Below, in pieces: positions 35,869 to 45,158 of a stretch of DNA of 64,000 bases. Position numbers and translations under genes: made by a program. Numbering within the stretch: the first letter of the stretch is position 1; each line of letters starts with the position of its first letter. Source of the stretch: Anaerolineales bacterium. GTDB lineage: Bacteria > Chloroflexota > Anaerolineae > Anaerolineales > Villigracilaceae. The notes under the pieces were generated by a model. The model was not told the origin of the DNA. It was given only the letters and a program-made list of their open reading frames with translations, and made no database searches. Location of the stretch: positions 62,001-126,000 of the forward strand of contig JAHDWB010000003.1 in the NCBI GenBank assembly GCA_023382595.1, read 5' to 3'.

Positions 35869-37662
35869 ATGACCGAAACCATCCTAGTCGCTGTCGCCTG
35901 GCCCTACGCCAACGCTGAAATCCACGTCGGCAATATCACCGGCTCCCACCTGCCCGGCGACATTTTCGCCCGCTACCACCGCCTGAAAGGGAACAAAGTG
36001 CTGATGATCACCGGCACCGACTCGCATGGCACGCCGGTCACAATGAGCGCGGACAAACTCGGCAAACCCGTCGAGGAAGTGTACAAATCCTTCCATGAAG
36101 GCTTCATCGAGTTGTTCCAGCAACTTGGCATCACCTACGACCTGTACACCACAACGCACAGTGACAATCACTTCAAGGTTTCGCAAGCAATGTTCCTTGC
36201 CCTGCAGAAGAACGGCTTCCTCTACCGCGAGTTCAGCAAGCAATGGTACTCCGCCAGCGGGAGCAAATTCCTTCCTGATCGCTATGTGGAAGGGACATGC
36301 TACATCTGCGGTTTCGAAGGCGCGCGTTCCGATCAATGCGATAACTGCGGCAATGTGCTCGAACCGGAGAAGTTGAAAAATCCGCGCGCAAAGACCGGCG
36401 ACGGCGCGCTTGAATTGCGCGACACCGAACATTTCTACCTCGATCTCTCCAAGCTCGAACCGGACGTGAAGAAATTCCTGCAATCGCGTTCGGGTCACAT
36501 GCGCGACACGGTCTTGGGCGAGTCATTGCGCAAGATCGAAAGCGAAGGCTTGAAAGCACGCTCCATCACCCGCGACCTCGATTGGGGCATCCCCGTCCCA
36601 GTGGATGAGCCGCAGTGGAAGACCAAAGTGTTGTACGTGTGGTTCGAAGCCGTCATCGGCTATCTCTCCGCTCCGATCGAGTGGAGTCAACTATCGGGTA
36701 ATAAAGAGGCGTGGCGCGAGTGGTGGATCAACCCCGCCGCGAAGCAATTCCACTTTATTGGCAAAGACAACATCTTCTTCCACACGTCACAGTGGCCCGC
36801 CGAGTTGATGGGCGCGGACAGCGCGTTCATGGAGTCCTTTGCGGGCGAACAAAACGCGCCGCTCATCCTGCCGTTCGATGTGCCCGCCAATCAGTTCATG
36901 AATCTTGAGTCGCAGAAGATCAGCGGCTCGCGTAATTGGGCGGTCTGGGGACGCGATGCGCTCACCCGCTACGACCCCGACGCTGTCCGCTATTACCTGA
37001 CGGCGAATATGCCCGAGGCAAAAGACAGCGATTGGGATTGGGCGGAGTTCGTGGCGCGCAACAACAACGAGCTCGTGGCGACGTGGGGCAACCTTGCCAA
37101 CCGCGTGCTGTCGTTCTGTTATAAACATTGGGAAGGTCATGTGCCGGATATAGACCCCGCCTCGCTTCGCGACTCCGACCTGAGCCTGCTTGCCACCATC
37201 GAAGCTGGATTCAACACTGTTGGCGCCGAACTCGACGCCGTGCGCCTACGCTCAGCATTAAGCGAAACGATGAAACTCGCCACGGTTGTCAATCAATATC
37301 TCGACGTCAATGCGCCATGGTCTGCGGTGAAAACGGACAAGGATGCCGCCGCCAAGACCATCTACACTGCCTTGAAAGCGATCGACTCGCTCAAGGTCAT
37401 CTTCGCACCCTTCCTGCCGTTCACGTCACAACGCCTGCACGGATTCTTCGGCTACGAGACTCCGCTCTTCGGCGAGCAATACACCGAAGACGTGACCGAT
37501 TCGCTGGGAACGCACAAAGTGTTACGTTATAAATCCGTTGAAGGTTTGCAGTGGAAACCCAGCGATTTGAAACCAGGCGCGAAGCTGAATCAGCCGGGTC
37601 CGCTGTTCAAGAAGTTGGATGAGAGTGTAATTGAGGAGGAACGGGCGAGGTTGGGGAAGTGA
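35869..37662 (+). CDS. metG: methionine-tRNA ligase
   Basis: Charges tRNA-Met. The 597-residue protein has the HIGH-type motif in AWPYANAEIHVGNITGSHL and a zinc-knuckle (CYICGFEGARSDQCDNCG, about residues 144-161). The catalytic fold covers the first 370 residues and a helical anticodon-binding domain follows. The KMSKS loop is altered to KISGS (in SQKISGSRNW), which keeps the first Lys. There is no C-terminal tRNA-binding extension. AAGGAG precedes the ATG. Confidence 0.95.
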   Translation: MTETILVAVAWPYANAEIHVGNITGSHLPGDIFARYHRLKGNKVLMITGTDSHGTPVTMSADKLGKPVEEVYKSFHEGFIELFQQLGITYDLYTTTHSDNHFKVSQAMFLALQKNGFLYREFSKQWYSASGSKFLPDRYVEGTCYICGFEGARSDQCDNCGNVLEPEKLKNPRAKTGDGALELRDTEHFYLDLSKLEPDVKKFLQSRSGHMRDTVLGESLRKIESEGLKARSITRDLDWGIPVPVDEPQWKTKVLYVWFEAVIGYLSAPIEWSQLSGNKEAWREWWINPAAKQFHFIGKDNIFFHTSQWPAELMGADSAFMESFAGEQNAPLILPFDVPANQFMNLESQKISGSRNWAVWGRDALTRYDPDAVRYYLTANMPEAKDSDWDWAEFVARNNNELVATWGNLANRVLSFCYKHWEGHVPDIDPASLRDSDLSLLATIEAGFNTVGAELDAVRLRSALSETMKLATVVNQYLDVNAPWSAVKTDKDAAAKTIYTALKAIDSLKVIFAPFLPFTSQRLHGFFGYETPLFGEQYTEDVTDSLGTHKVLRYKSVEGLQWKPSDLKPGAKLNQPGPLFKKLDESVIEEERARLGK

Positions 37663-37713
37663 AAAGATAGGTCATTTTATTTGATTGCCCTTTTTTTCAT
37701 CTAAATCCACCCC

Positions 37714-39006
37714 TTATATGAGTTCTGGGTAAATCATTTGATTGTGATTTATGTATGGTTGTTCAATTGGAATTTTAATATCAATTTTGAGTGCTTGAAG
37801 ATCCAACTTAAATATACCGCCAATTTCCTCAAAAAACGCATCATCAAATAAAGGCAATTGCTCAAGTTCCCCATGTATCGCAAAACCCTTAAGCAACCCT
37901 TTGGGCCTTTTAAGATATGATTTCACCTTTGACCATAAAGATTCATTAAAAGTCACTGGGTCGCATGTAATACATATTGATAATGCGGGTTGCAAATCAT
38001 CAAGCAGGCACTTACCCAAAAAGATATGAACAATTCCCTTCTTGTCAATTAGAAAAAAAACATATGCAAGAAAATATCTAAATACTTCCCTCAGCTTTTC
38101 TTTATCAACCCTGATTATAGGTGGGTTTTCTTTATAGATTAAAGAGTAAATTTTTGTATCAATATTTTTTTGTGTATTTACAGGATCATTCTTAACTCGC
38201 TCAACTACTTCAGCCAACAACTCATTAATATCAACATCTTCCACCAAAACCCTCAAAGGAACAGATTTCAATTTGTGAAATTCTGATAGTAGTCCTTTTA
38301 TTTCCAGGAACTGATTCTCGATTATCTGACGTCTGGAGGTTTCTGCTTCAAGCTTCGTGATTAACTCGAGATTATTAATCTCGGTTTCATCCTTTTCTTT
38401 TCTTACTTTATCAAGTGTTTCCGTCAATGACTGCGCTACAATCTCTTTCTGCTTCCGTAGCAACTTTTCTTCGCGGATACGTTTTTTTAATTGACGTTGT
38501 TTCTTTTCTTCTGATTCCATACGCTTACGCATTTCTACCCCTTCGTGAGCGGATGCTTTTATTTCATATTTGCCAACCTGATTCAAGCGGATGCCAAAAA
38601 CTTCTATTAATTTCTGAATTACGAGCTCGATTCTATCTTTTGGAAAATAGTCAACATATTGCCACATAGCCAATCGGCGAGGAATTTTACAATTATTTAA
38701 TCGGAAAGGAATTATAAATATAGTACCTTCCGGCTTTTCATCAGCAACATCAAGAACTTTCTTTATTTCCTTTTGATAGTAACCCTCTTTTTCAACAGAT
38801 GTTTTCGATAAACACACAATCACAACATCAGCGGATTCAACCGCCTTCTCGATCTCCAAATCCCAATCCTGACCCGGGAGAAGTTTCTCCTCATCCAACC
38901 ACGGATCGATCCAGCCTTCGGTGTTGAGTCGCTGGTAGAGTTCGCGGACGATAGGCTTGTCCTGCGAGGCGTGGCATAAAAATACGCGGAGTTTTCTGTC
39001 GGTCAT
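37714..39006 (-). CDS. TIR-domain protein with coiled coil and degenerate histidine-kinase-like tail
   Basis: The first 140 residues are a TIR domain (LRVFLCHASQDKPIVRELYQ, WLDEEKLLPGQDW, VVIVCLSKTSVEKEGYYQKEI), with the Glu of QKEI at the place of the NAD-cleaving residue. Residues about 150-240 are a charged coiled coil. The last 180 residues resemble a GHKL ATPase reached through the DINELLAEVVERV and IRVDKEKLREVFRYFLAYVF segments, but the Asn of the N box and the Gly motifs are missing. The gene is A+T-rich against its neighbours, which points to transfer. ATG 39006 has AAGGGA about eight bases upstream; a TTG six bases earlier is less likely. A defence or signalling role is inferred. Confidence 0.78.
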   Translation of the reverse strand: MTDRKLRVFLCHASQDKPIVRELYQRLNTEGWIDPWLDEEKLLPGQDWDLEIEKAVESADVVIVCLSKTSVEKEGYYQKEIKKVLDVADEKPEGTIFIIPFRLNNCKIPRRLAMWQYVDYFPKDRIELVIQKLIEVFGIRLNQVGKYEIKASAHEGVEMRKRMESEEKKQRQLKKRIREEKLLRKQKEIVAQSLTETLDKVRKEKDETEINNLELITKLEAETSRRQIIENQFLEIKGLLSEFHKLKSVPLRVLVEDVDINELLAEVVERVKNDPVNTQKNIDTKIYSLIYKENPPIIRVDKEKLREVFRYFLAYVFFLIDKKGIVHIFLGKCLLDDLQPALSICITCDPVTFNESLWSKVKSYLKRPKGLLKGFAIHGELEQLPLFDDAFFEEIGGIFKLDLQALKIDIKIPIEQPYINHNQMIYPELI

Positions 39007-39074
39007 GTGCAATGTCCCTTGCGGGATATTTTATCCTGTAATCTGTCACTTTCCTACCTTTGATTCTCATCTGC

Positions 39075-39080
39075 TATACT
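39075..39080 (+). promoter_or_regulatory. -10 box of the GNAT gene, eight bases from its ATG
   Basis: TATACT ends eight bases before the ATG and no Shine-Dalgarno sequence is present, so the mRNA is probably leaderless. Confidence 0.4.
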
Positions 39081-39088
39081 CCCGCATC

Positions 39089-39580
39089 ATGATCACCCTC
39101 ACCCATCTGCTGCCTCATCAAGTTTTTGACGCCAAATCCCTCATCTCTGCCGTGGCACAGCGTATTTACTATCCCGGCAAAACACCCGAATACTTTTACG
39201 ATGTCCTTGAAGAGGAGGGCGAGCTAAAGGATATTGACGATTTTCAGCAAATCTATGAACAAAATCACGGCATATTCCTCGTGGTGCTCGATGATGACAG
39301 GCTGGTCGGCACCGGCGCCCTCAAACGCATGGACCCGTCCACTGCCGAATTGAAACGTCTCTGGCTGTTGGAGGAATACCAGGACCGCGGAATCGGTTAT
39401 CAGGTAGTGATGAGGCTGTTCACTTTTGCAAGGGAAAAAGGCTACTCGTCCATCCGTCTGCAAACCGGCTCGGAACAAACCCGCGCCATCACCTTTTATA
39501 AGAAACTTGGCTTCCATGAAATCGAATGCTACAACGACAAAACCGATGAAATCTCCATGGAGATCCTGTTGAGCCCCTGA
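39089..39580 (+). CDS. GNAT-family N-acetyltransferase
   Basis: A 163-residue acetyl-CoA-dependent acyltransferase. Motif A is WLLEEYQDRGIGYQVVMRLFTFA, preceded by the GTGALKRMDP beta-strand and followed by motif B (TRAITFYKKLGFHEI). The N-terminal open frame begins earlier, but the ATG at 39089 gives a normal GNAT start. The acceptor is unknown. It is divergent from the TIR gene by 82 bases. Confidence 0.87.
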   Translation: MITLTHLLPHQVFDAKSLISAVAQRIYYPGKTPEYFYDVLEEEGELKDIDDFQQIYEQNHGIFLVVLDDDRLVGTGALKRMDPSTAELKRLWLLEEYQDRGIGYQVVMRLFTFAREKGYSSIRLQTGSEQTRAITFYKKLGFHEIECYNDKTDEISMEILLSP

Positions 39581-39669
39581 TCAGGCGATTCCCCATCCCT
39601 GCGGGGGATGCATTTCCGCTGGTTTTCATGTATAAATAAAGAAAATCATCCAACCATAGGAATCTCACC

Positions 39670-41481
<1,812 letters not shown>

Positions 41482-41492
41482 GTTCATCGCAG

Positions 41493-41524
41493 CCTCCGGG
41501 TTTTCCACGCCCGGAGGTTCTTTT
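41493..41524 (+). terminator. hairpin terminator of pepF
   Basis: An 8-bp stem, CCTCCGGG / CCCGGAGG, with a nine-base loop is followed by TTCTTTT. Confidence 0.82.
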
Positions 41525-41527
41525 CCC

Positions 41528-41555
41528 TTGACAAATAGACAAACATCTATATAAT
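41528..41555 (+). promoter_or_regulatory. consensus promoter of arsR
   Basis: TTGACA (41528-41533), a 16-base spacer and TATAAT (41550-41555) match both hexamers perfectly. The ArsR-type operator at 41535-41550 fills the spacer, so binding must block RNA polymerase. Confidence 0.85.
41535..41550 (+). promoter_or_regulatory. ArsR-type operator, copy 1
   Basis: ATAGA-CAAACA-TCTAT is a 5-bp inverted repeat with a 6-base centre, within the arsR promoter. Two near-identical copies lie at 41936 and 42112, each before a gene of the same cluster. Confidence 0.8.
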
Positions 41556-41576
41556 ATCAAATAGAAAGTCATCAAT

Positions 41577-41891
41577 ATGAAATTTGACCCTGTCCTGTTC
41601 GCCAAAGCCATCTCGGATGAGACCCGCCAGAAGATCATGAATATCTGCTGTTGCGCCTCGCTGTCCGTGAATGAGATCGTGGAAAAGCTGGATGTCTCGC
41701 AGCCCACCGTCTCACACCACCTCGCCATCCTGCGCGAGGCGGGCTTGGTAACAACGCGCGAGGAAGGCAAACAGACCTTTTACTCGCTCAACCAGGAGCG
41801 CGTCGCATACTGCTGCGGTCAACTGATGGTCAAGTTCGCGCCCGAAACCAACACCACCGAGAATTTTCTCAAGGTCATCAACAACGCCTGA
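41577..41891 (+). CDS. arsR: ArsR/SmtB-family metalloregulator
   Basis: A 104-residue winged-helix repressor. The DNA-recognition part is VNEIVEKLDVSQPTVSHHLAILREAGLV followed by the wing EEGKQTFYSL. A run of three cysteines in MNICCCASLSV lies at the metal-binding position of arsenic sensors, and two more (AYCCGQL) lie near the C-terminus. Arsenite or another thiophilic ion should release it from DNA. It represses itself through operator copy 1 and probably the two following genes through copies 2 and 3. A hairpin terminator behind it means those genes need their own promoters. Confidence 0.92.
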   Translation: MKFDPVLFAKAISDETRQKIMNICCCASLSVNEIVEKLDVSQPTVSHHLAILREAGLVTTREEGKQTFYSLNQERVAYCCGQLMVKFAPETNTTENFLKVINNA

Positions 41892-41922
41892 CGGGATATG
41901 CATCGCGCATCATCCCGTTTTT
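41891..41922 (+). terminator. hairpin terminator directly behind arsR
   Basis: ACGGGATATGC pairs with GCATCATCCCGT (one bulged base) and is followed by TTTTT. It overlaps the last base of the arsR stop codon. Confidence 0.7.
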
Positions 41923-41935
41923 GCGGTCAAGTTTC

Positions 41936-41951
41936 ATAGACAAGCTTCTAT
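41936..41951 (+). promoter_or_regulatory. ArsR-type operator, copy 2
   Basis: ATAGA-CAAGCT-TCTAT lies 16 bases before the Cys-rich small gene, overlapping a TATATG -10-like box. It has the same half-sites as copies 1 and 3. Confidence 0.78.
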
Positions 41952-41967
41952 ATGAAAGGAGAAAAAC

Positions 41968-42042
41968 ATGAACGAGTTACCTGTCGTCACCAGTGATTGT
42001 TGTGAAGATGGTTGCAGCGAATGTGGCTGCGGCTGCTGCTAA
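41968..42042 (+). CDS. 24-residue cysteine-rich microprotein under ArsR control
   Basis: A complete frame of 24 codons with seven Cys, clustered in the second half (DCCEDGC, then SECGCGCC) after a short MNELPVVTS lead. It is supported by a good ribosome-binding site (AAAGGAG, about six bases before the ATG), by an ArsR-type operator just upstream, by the terminator that separates it from arsR, and by its place between arsR and arsM. No family is known to me. The CC, CxC and CxxC spacing suits binding of As(III) or another soft metal, as in metallothioneins, or a role as a metal donor to ArsR or ArsM. It is too short for ordinary gene callers. Confidence 0.65.
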   Translation: MNELPVVTSDCCEDGCSECGCGCC

Positions 42043-42111
42043 CCAAAGATCCAATCTCTGCCCGTCGCAAGATGGACAGAGAGAACTTATCAAAATTTTT
42101 TACCCAAATCC

Positions 42112-42127
42112 ATAGACAAACTTCTAT
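42112..42127 (+). promoter_or_regulatory. ArsR-type operator, copy 3
   Basis: ATAGA-CAAACT-TCTAT lies 16 bases before the arsM start and overlaps a TATATA -10-like box. The half-sites are identical to copies 1 and 2. Confidence 0.78.
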
Positions 42128-42143
42128 ATAAGGAGAATGACGC

Positions 42144-42941
42144 ATGACCCAATCCTCCACCCCCATCCATGAGACCGTCCGCTAGCACTACGCCGAGCGG
42201 ATCAAGAGCAGCGCTTCCTGTTGCGGACCCGAAGCCTGCTGCGACACCTCCAACAATCTCTACCCCGCAGATCTGCTCACCACCGTCCCCACGGACGTAG
42301 CCAGCACCAGTTACGGCTGCGGCGACCCGATCACGCTCGCCTCCCTGCAACCCGGGCAGACCGTACTTGACCTCGGTTCCGGCGCGGGACTCGACTGTCT
42401 ATTGGCGGCACAGAAAGTCGGTCCGGAAGGACGCGTGATCGGCGTGGACATGCCCCCCGAAATGATCGAACACGCCCAAAAGAACGCGGAACGCGTCAAC
42501 GCCGCGAACGTCGAATTCCGTCAGGGCTATCTCGAAGACCTGCCCGTGGAAAACGACACCGTGGATGTCATCATCTCGAACTGTGTCATCAATCTCTCAC
42601 CCGACAAGGAAAAGGTCTTCAGCGAAGCCTTCCGCGTGCTGGCGCCGGGCGGTAAACTGGCTGTCTCCGATATTGTGACCGACGGCGAACTGCCCGAGGC
42701 GGTCCGTCAGAGTCTCGCAGCATGGGCGGGATGCGTGGCAGGCGCGGTGCAGGTAAAAGATTACATCGCCATGATGGAATCGGTCGGTTTCACGGATATT
42801 TCCATCAAGCCGGTCTTCTTCGACAAGGAGACCGTGGACAGCGCGCTGGATGACATGAAACTGGATGTGAAAGAGTATCCACGGGAGGCTGTTTACAAAA
42901 CCGTGTACAGCGCAAAGATCACCGCCTATAAACCCGCATAA
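42144..42941 (+). pseudogene. arsM: arsenite S-adenosylmethyltransferase ArsM, interrupted by an in-frame amber codon
   Basis: ArsM methylates As(III) with S-adenosylmethionine. The frame from ATG 42144 (AAGGAG eight bases upstream) covers 265 codons and carries the family motifs: SCCGPEACCD, YGCGDP, the SAM-binding VLDLGSGAGLD, SNCVINLSPDK and AGCVAGAVQVKDY, with the three conserved arsenic-binding Cys. Codon 14 (42183-42185) is TAG, in the stretch VR-TAG-HYAERI, where relatives have VRQHYAER or VREHYAER. One C-to-T change would make it from CAG. The next possible start (TTG 42402) lies after the SAM motif, so a shortened product could not work. Either a fresh nonsense mutation, a sequence error or readthrough. 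Confidence 0.8.
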
Positions 42942-42950
42942 CCTGATAAC

Positions 42951-42984
42951 AAAAAGGCAGGACGTCTACATGTCCTGCCTTTTT
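42951..42984 (+). terminator. hairpin terminator of the arsenic locus
   Basis: A 13-bp stem, AAAAAGGCAGGAC / GTCCTGCCTTTTT, has an eight-base loop. The arms supply the A- and T-runs, so it works in both directions. Confidence 0.88.
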
Positions 42985-42991
42985 GATTCCA

Positions 42992-43078
42992 ATGTCATTG
43001 CGAGGAGGGTGAAGCCCGACGAAGCAATCTTAAAATTAGTCGGGAGATTGCTTCGCCCCAACGGGCTCACAATGACAT
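42992..43078. repeat. dispersed palindromic repeat (TGTCRTTGCGAG type), copy 2
   Basis: Outer arms ATGTCATT / AATGACAT and inner arms GAAGCAATCT / AGATTGCTTC match copy 1 at 21199-21284. It lies between the arsenic locus and the patatin operon. Confidence 0.75.
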
Positions 43079-43093
43079 AGAAGCAGGTTTGCC

Positions 43094-43936
43094 TCACAAA
43101 CTCGCCAGCAATTTTTTGATATGCGGCAACTGTTTGCGGGCGGCTTGCTCGCCGCGTTCGACCACATCGGGGAGCTTATCCACATCGAACATGGACACCG
43201 AACCATCGAACTCCGGAATGACCGGGAAGATCTCGGCATGATGCGCCAGATTGTAAAACGAGTAGGTCGAAGTCAGGATGTTGTTCATATAAATACTGTT
43301 CAAGTGTTCCTGCACGGCGGTCATTGAACGGAAGCGGGCGCGGAAATCGAGCGTGAAGCCCATCGCAATGATGATGTCCGCGCCGTCCTGGATCGCCACA
43401 TCAATGGGCAGAGGGTCCGAAGCAGCGCCGTCGATCAGCAAGCGTCCATCCACCTCCCAGGGCGGAAAGATGATGGGGATCGCCACACTGGCGCGGATCG
43501 CATCAAAAACATTCCCTTCGGAGAGCGTCACCTTTTCACCTGTGAGAAAGTCGGTGGCGACCACCTTGAGGGGCAGTTTCAGATCCGAAAAATTCCATTT
43601 CCCGTAAACCTTTTGAAGGTTATTGTTCAGGAACGAATCATCCACCAAGCCGCTACGCTCGGTAAAACGCAGACTGCCATCCTTGCTGGCTTTCAGGCTT
43701 TCCGTGTATCCCTGCATCACATCCTTGGTCCACAACAGGCTGGACCATTCCAGCATTTGCTCCCCGCTCAGGTCGTTTGCGATCAACGCGCCGTACATAC
43801 TGCCGCCGCTGCACCCCACCACGCTGTCCACTTGAATGTCTGCTTCCTGAAGCACCTGCCAAAGCCCGATCGCCGCCGCGCATTTGACACCGCCGGAGCC
43901 GATCACAAGCGAGATCCGTTTCTTTGTATTCATCAA
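43094..43936 (-). CDS. patatin-like phospholipase, second of a tandem pair
   Basis: A 280-residue serine acyl hydrolase of the patatin/RssA group. The nucleophile elbow is VVGCSGGSMYGAL (G-x-S-x-G), the oxyanion region is VIGSGGVKCAAAIGL, and the Asp of the Ser-Asp dyad is probably in LIDGAASDPLPID. The usual GGxRG oxyanion motif is changed to GSGGVKC in both copies. It should cleave acyl esters of membrane lipids. It lies seven bases after its paralogue and ends the operon with the partner-switching regulators. Confidence 0.87.
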   Translation of the reverse strand: MMNTKKRISLVIGSGGVKCAAAIGLWQVLQEADIQVDSVVGCSGGSMYGALIANDLSGEQMLEWSSLLWTKDVMQGYTESLKASKDGSLRFTERSGLVDDSFLNNNLQKVYGKWNFSDLKLPLKVVATDFLTGEKVTLSEGNVFDAIRASVAIPIIFPPWEVDGRLLIDGAASDPLPIDVAIQDGADIIIAMGFTLDFRARFRSMTAVQEHLNSIYMNNILTSTYSFYNLAHHAEIFPVIPEFDGSVSMFDVDKLPDVVERGEQAARKQLPHIKKLLASL

Positions 43937-43943
43937 TGCCTCG

Positions 43944-44795
43944 TTATCTGCCCAGCAGTTTCTTGATGTACGGCAATTCCTTTTCCGCCGCGCGTTCGCC
44001 CTCTTCGATCACATAGGGAAGTTTGTCCGTATCAAATAATTTGACACGGTGCTTGAACTCCGGCAGGATGGGCACGATCTCGGAGTGATGCGCAAGGTTA
44101 TGGAACGAATAATTGGTCTTGAGCAGGTTATTCGATGTCATACTGCTGATCTGGAAGTTATAGCGCATCAGTGACGTGACCTGTTCCTGATACGGACTTT
44201 CAAAGCCCATCGCAATGATGATGTCCGCACCTTCTTTGATCGCCACGCCGATGGGCAACGGGTCGCTTTGATAACCGTCTATGAGAAAACGCCCATTCAA
44301 CTTGTACGGCGGGAAGATGTACGGGATGGCAATGCTGGCGCGGACCGCTTCCGCGATCGCCCCATCCGAGATGACCACCTGCTCGCCGGTGTAAAAATCC
44401 GTCGCCGTCACATACAGCGGAATCCGCGCGTCGGCGAAGGTCGCATCTTGATACCCTTCACGCAGGCGGCGGTTGATCAGGCGGTCGTCGATCAGCCCGA
44501 ACGTCTCATCGAAATGAAAAAGTTTCGGCGCCACGATCTGCAGGATCGCACGCATACTGCGTTTCCCAGTCACTTCGCGCGTCCACATGCGGAGGGTTGC
44601 CTCGGTTGCCCGGTCCACAGACCAGCCCAAAGCGATGAGCGAAGCGTAGATCGAGCCGCCCGAACAGCCGATCACCATGTCCACCGCGATCTGTTCGCGG
44701 TCAAATACCCGCATCAGTCCCAGCGCCGCTGCACATTTGACACTGCCCGATCCGATCACAAGAGCAACACGCGGTGCTTCCCTTTTCTCTGTCAT
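43944..44795 (-). CDS. patatin-like phospholipase, first of a tandem pair
   Basis: A 283-residue paralogue of the following gene, clearly alike over its whole length (VIGSGSVKCAAALGLMRVF, VIGCSGGSIYASL, LIDGYQSDPLPIGVAI, GADIIIAMGF, FHNLAHHSEI). The catalytic Ser and Asp are intact. The pair probably arose by tandem duplication. It begins 13 bases after the STAS gene, so expression is tied to the signalling operon. Confidence 0.87.
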   Translation of the reverse strand: MTEKREAPRVALVIGSGSVKCAAALGLMRVFDREQIAVDMVIGCSGGSIYASLIALGWSVDRATEATLRMWTREVTGKRSMRAILQIVAPKLFHFDETFGLIDDRLINRRLREGYQDATFADARIPLYVTATDFYTGEQVVISDGAIAEAVRASIAIPYIFPPYKLNGRFLIDGYQSDPLPIGVAIKEGADIIIAMGFESPYQEQVTSLMRYNFQISSMTSNNLLKTNYSFHNLAHHSEIVPILPEFKHRVKLFDTDKLPYVIEEGERAAEKELPYIKKLLGR

Positions 44796-44808
44796 CGAGA
44801 GCCTCTGT

Positions 44809-45144
44809 TTACGAATAGCTGGCTACCGCGGCATCCACATTGTCGAACATTTTCAAGATGTTGGTAAAGCCGCTCAAACTCAACACCTTCAACACATCGG
44901 GTTGAACGCCAGCAAGGCGCAGATCACCGCCCTGCGAGCGCGTATCCTTAATGGCTCCCAGCAGCACACGCAGACCCGCGCTGCTGGTGTAATCCACGCC
45001 TTCAAGGTCTGCCACGAGTTTGATGTTTCCCTTTGCGACCTGTCCCTGAATAAACTCAGTGATCTTCGGAGCAGTCATCGCATCGATGCTGCCCTTCAGC
45101 GAAAGAACCGTAACGCCGCCGACCTGCCTGTCATGAATTTCCAT
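44809..45144 (-). CDS. STAS-domain anti-sigma factor antagonist
   Basis: A 111-residue RsbV/SpoIIAA-like protein. The phosphorylation site is in LEGVDYTSSAGLRVLLG, where the second Ser of TSSAG is the usual acceptor. In partner switching the unphosphorylated form binds the RsbW-like kinase and frees its target. The kinase and the phosphatase that would act on it lie immediately upstream in the same operon. Confidence 0.92.
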   Translation of the reverse strand: MEIHDRQVGGVTVLSLKGSIDAMTAPKITEFIQGQVAKGNIKLVADLEGVDYTSSAGLRVLLGAIKDTRSQGGDLRLAGVQPDVLKVLSLSGFTNILKMFDNVDAAVASYS

Positions 45145-45158
45145 TGGTAATTCTCCTC

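Noticed and set aside
42144-42941. Amber recoding (pyrrolysine or reassigned TAG) to explain the arsM stop
   Set aside because: TAG ends many genes in the window at the family-expected C-terminus, and the site is not a known pyrrolysine position. A point mutation is simpler.
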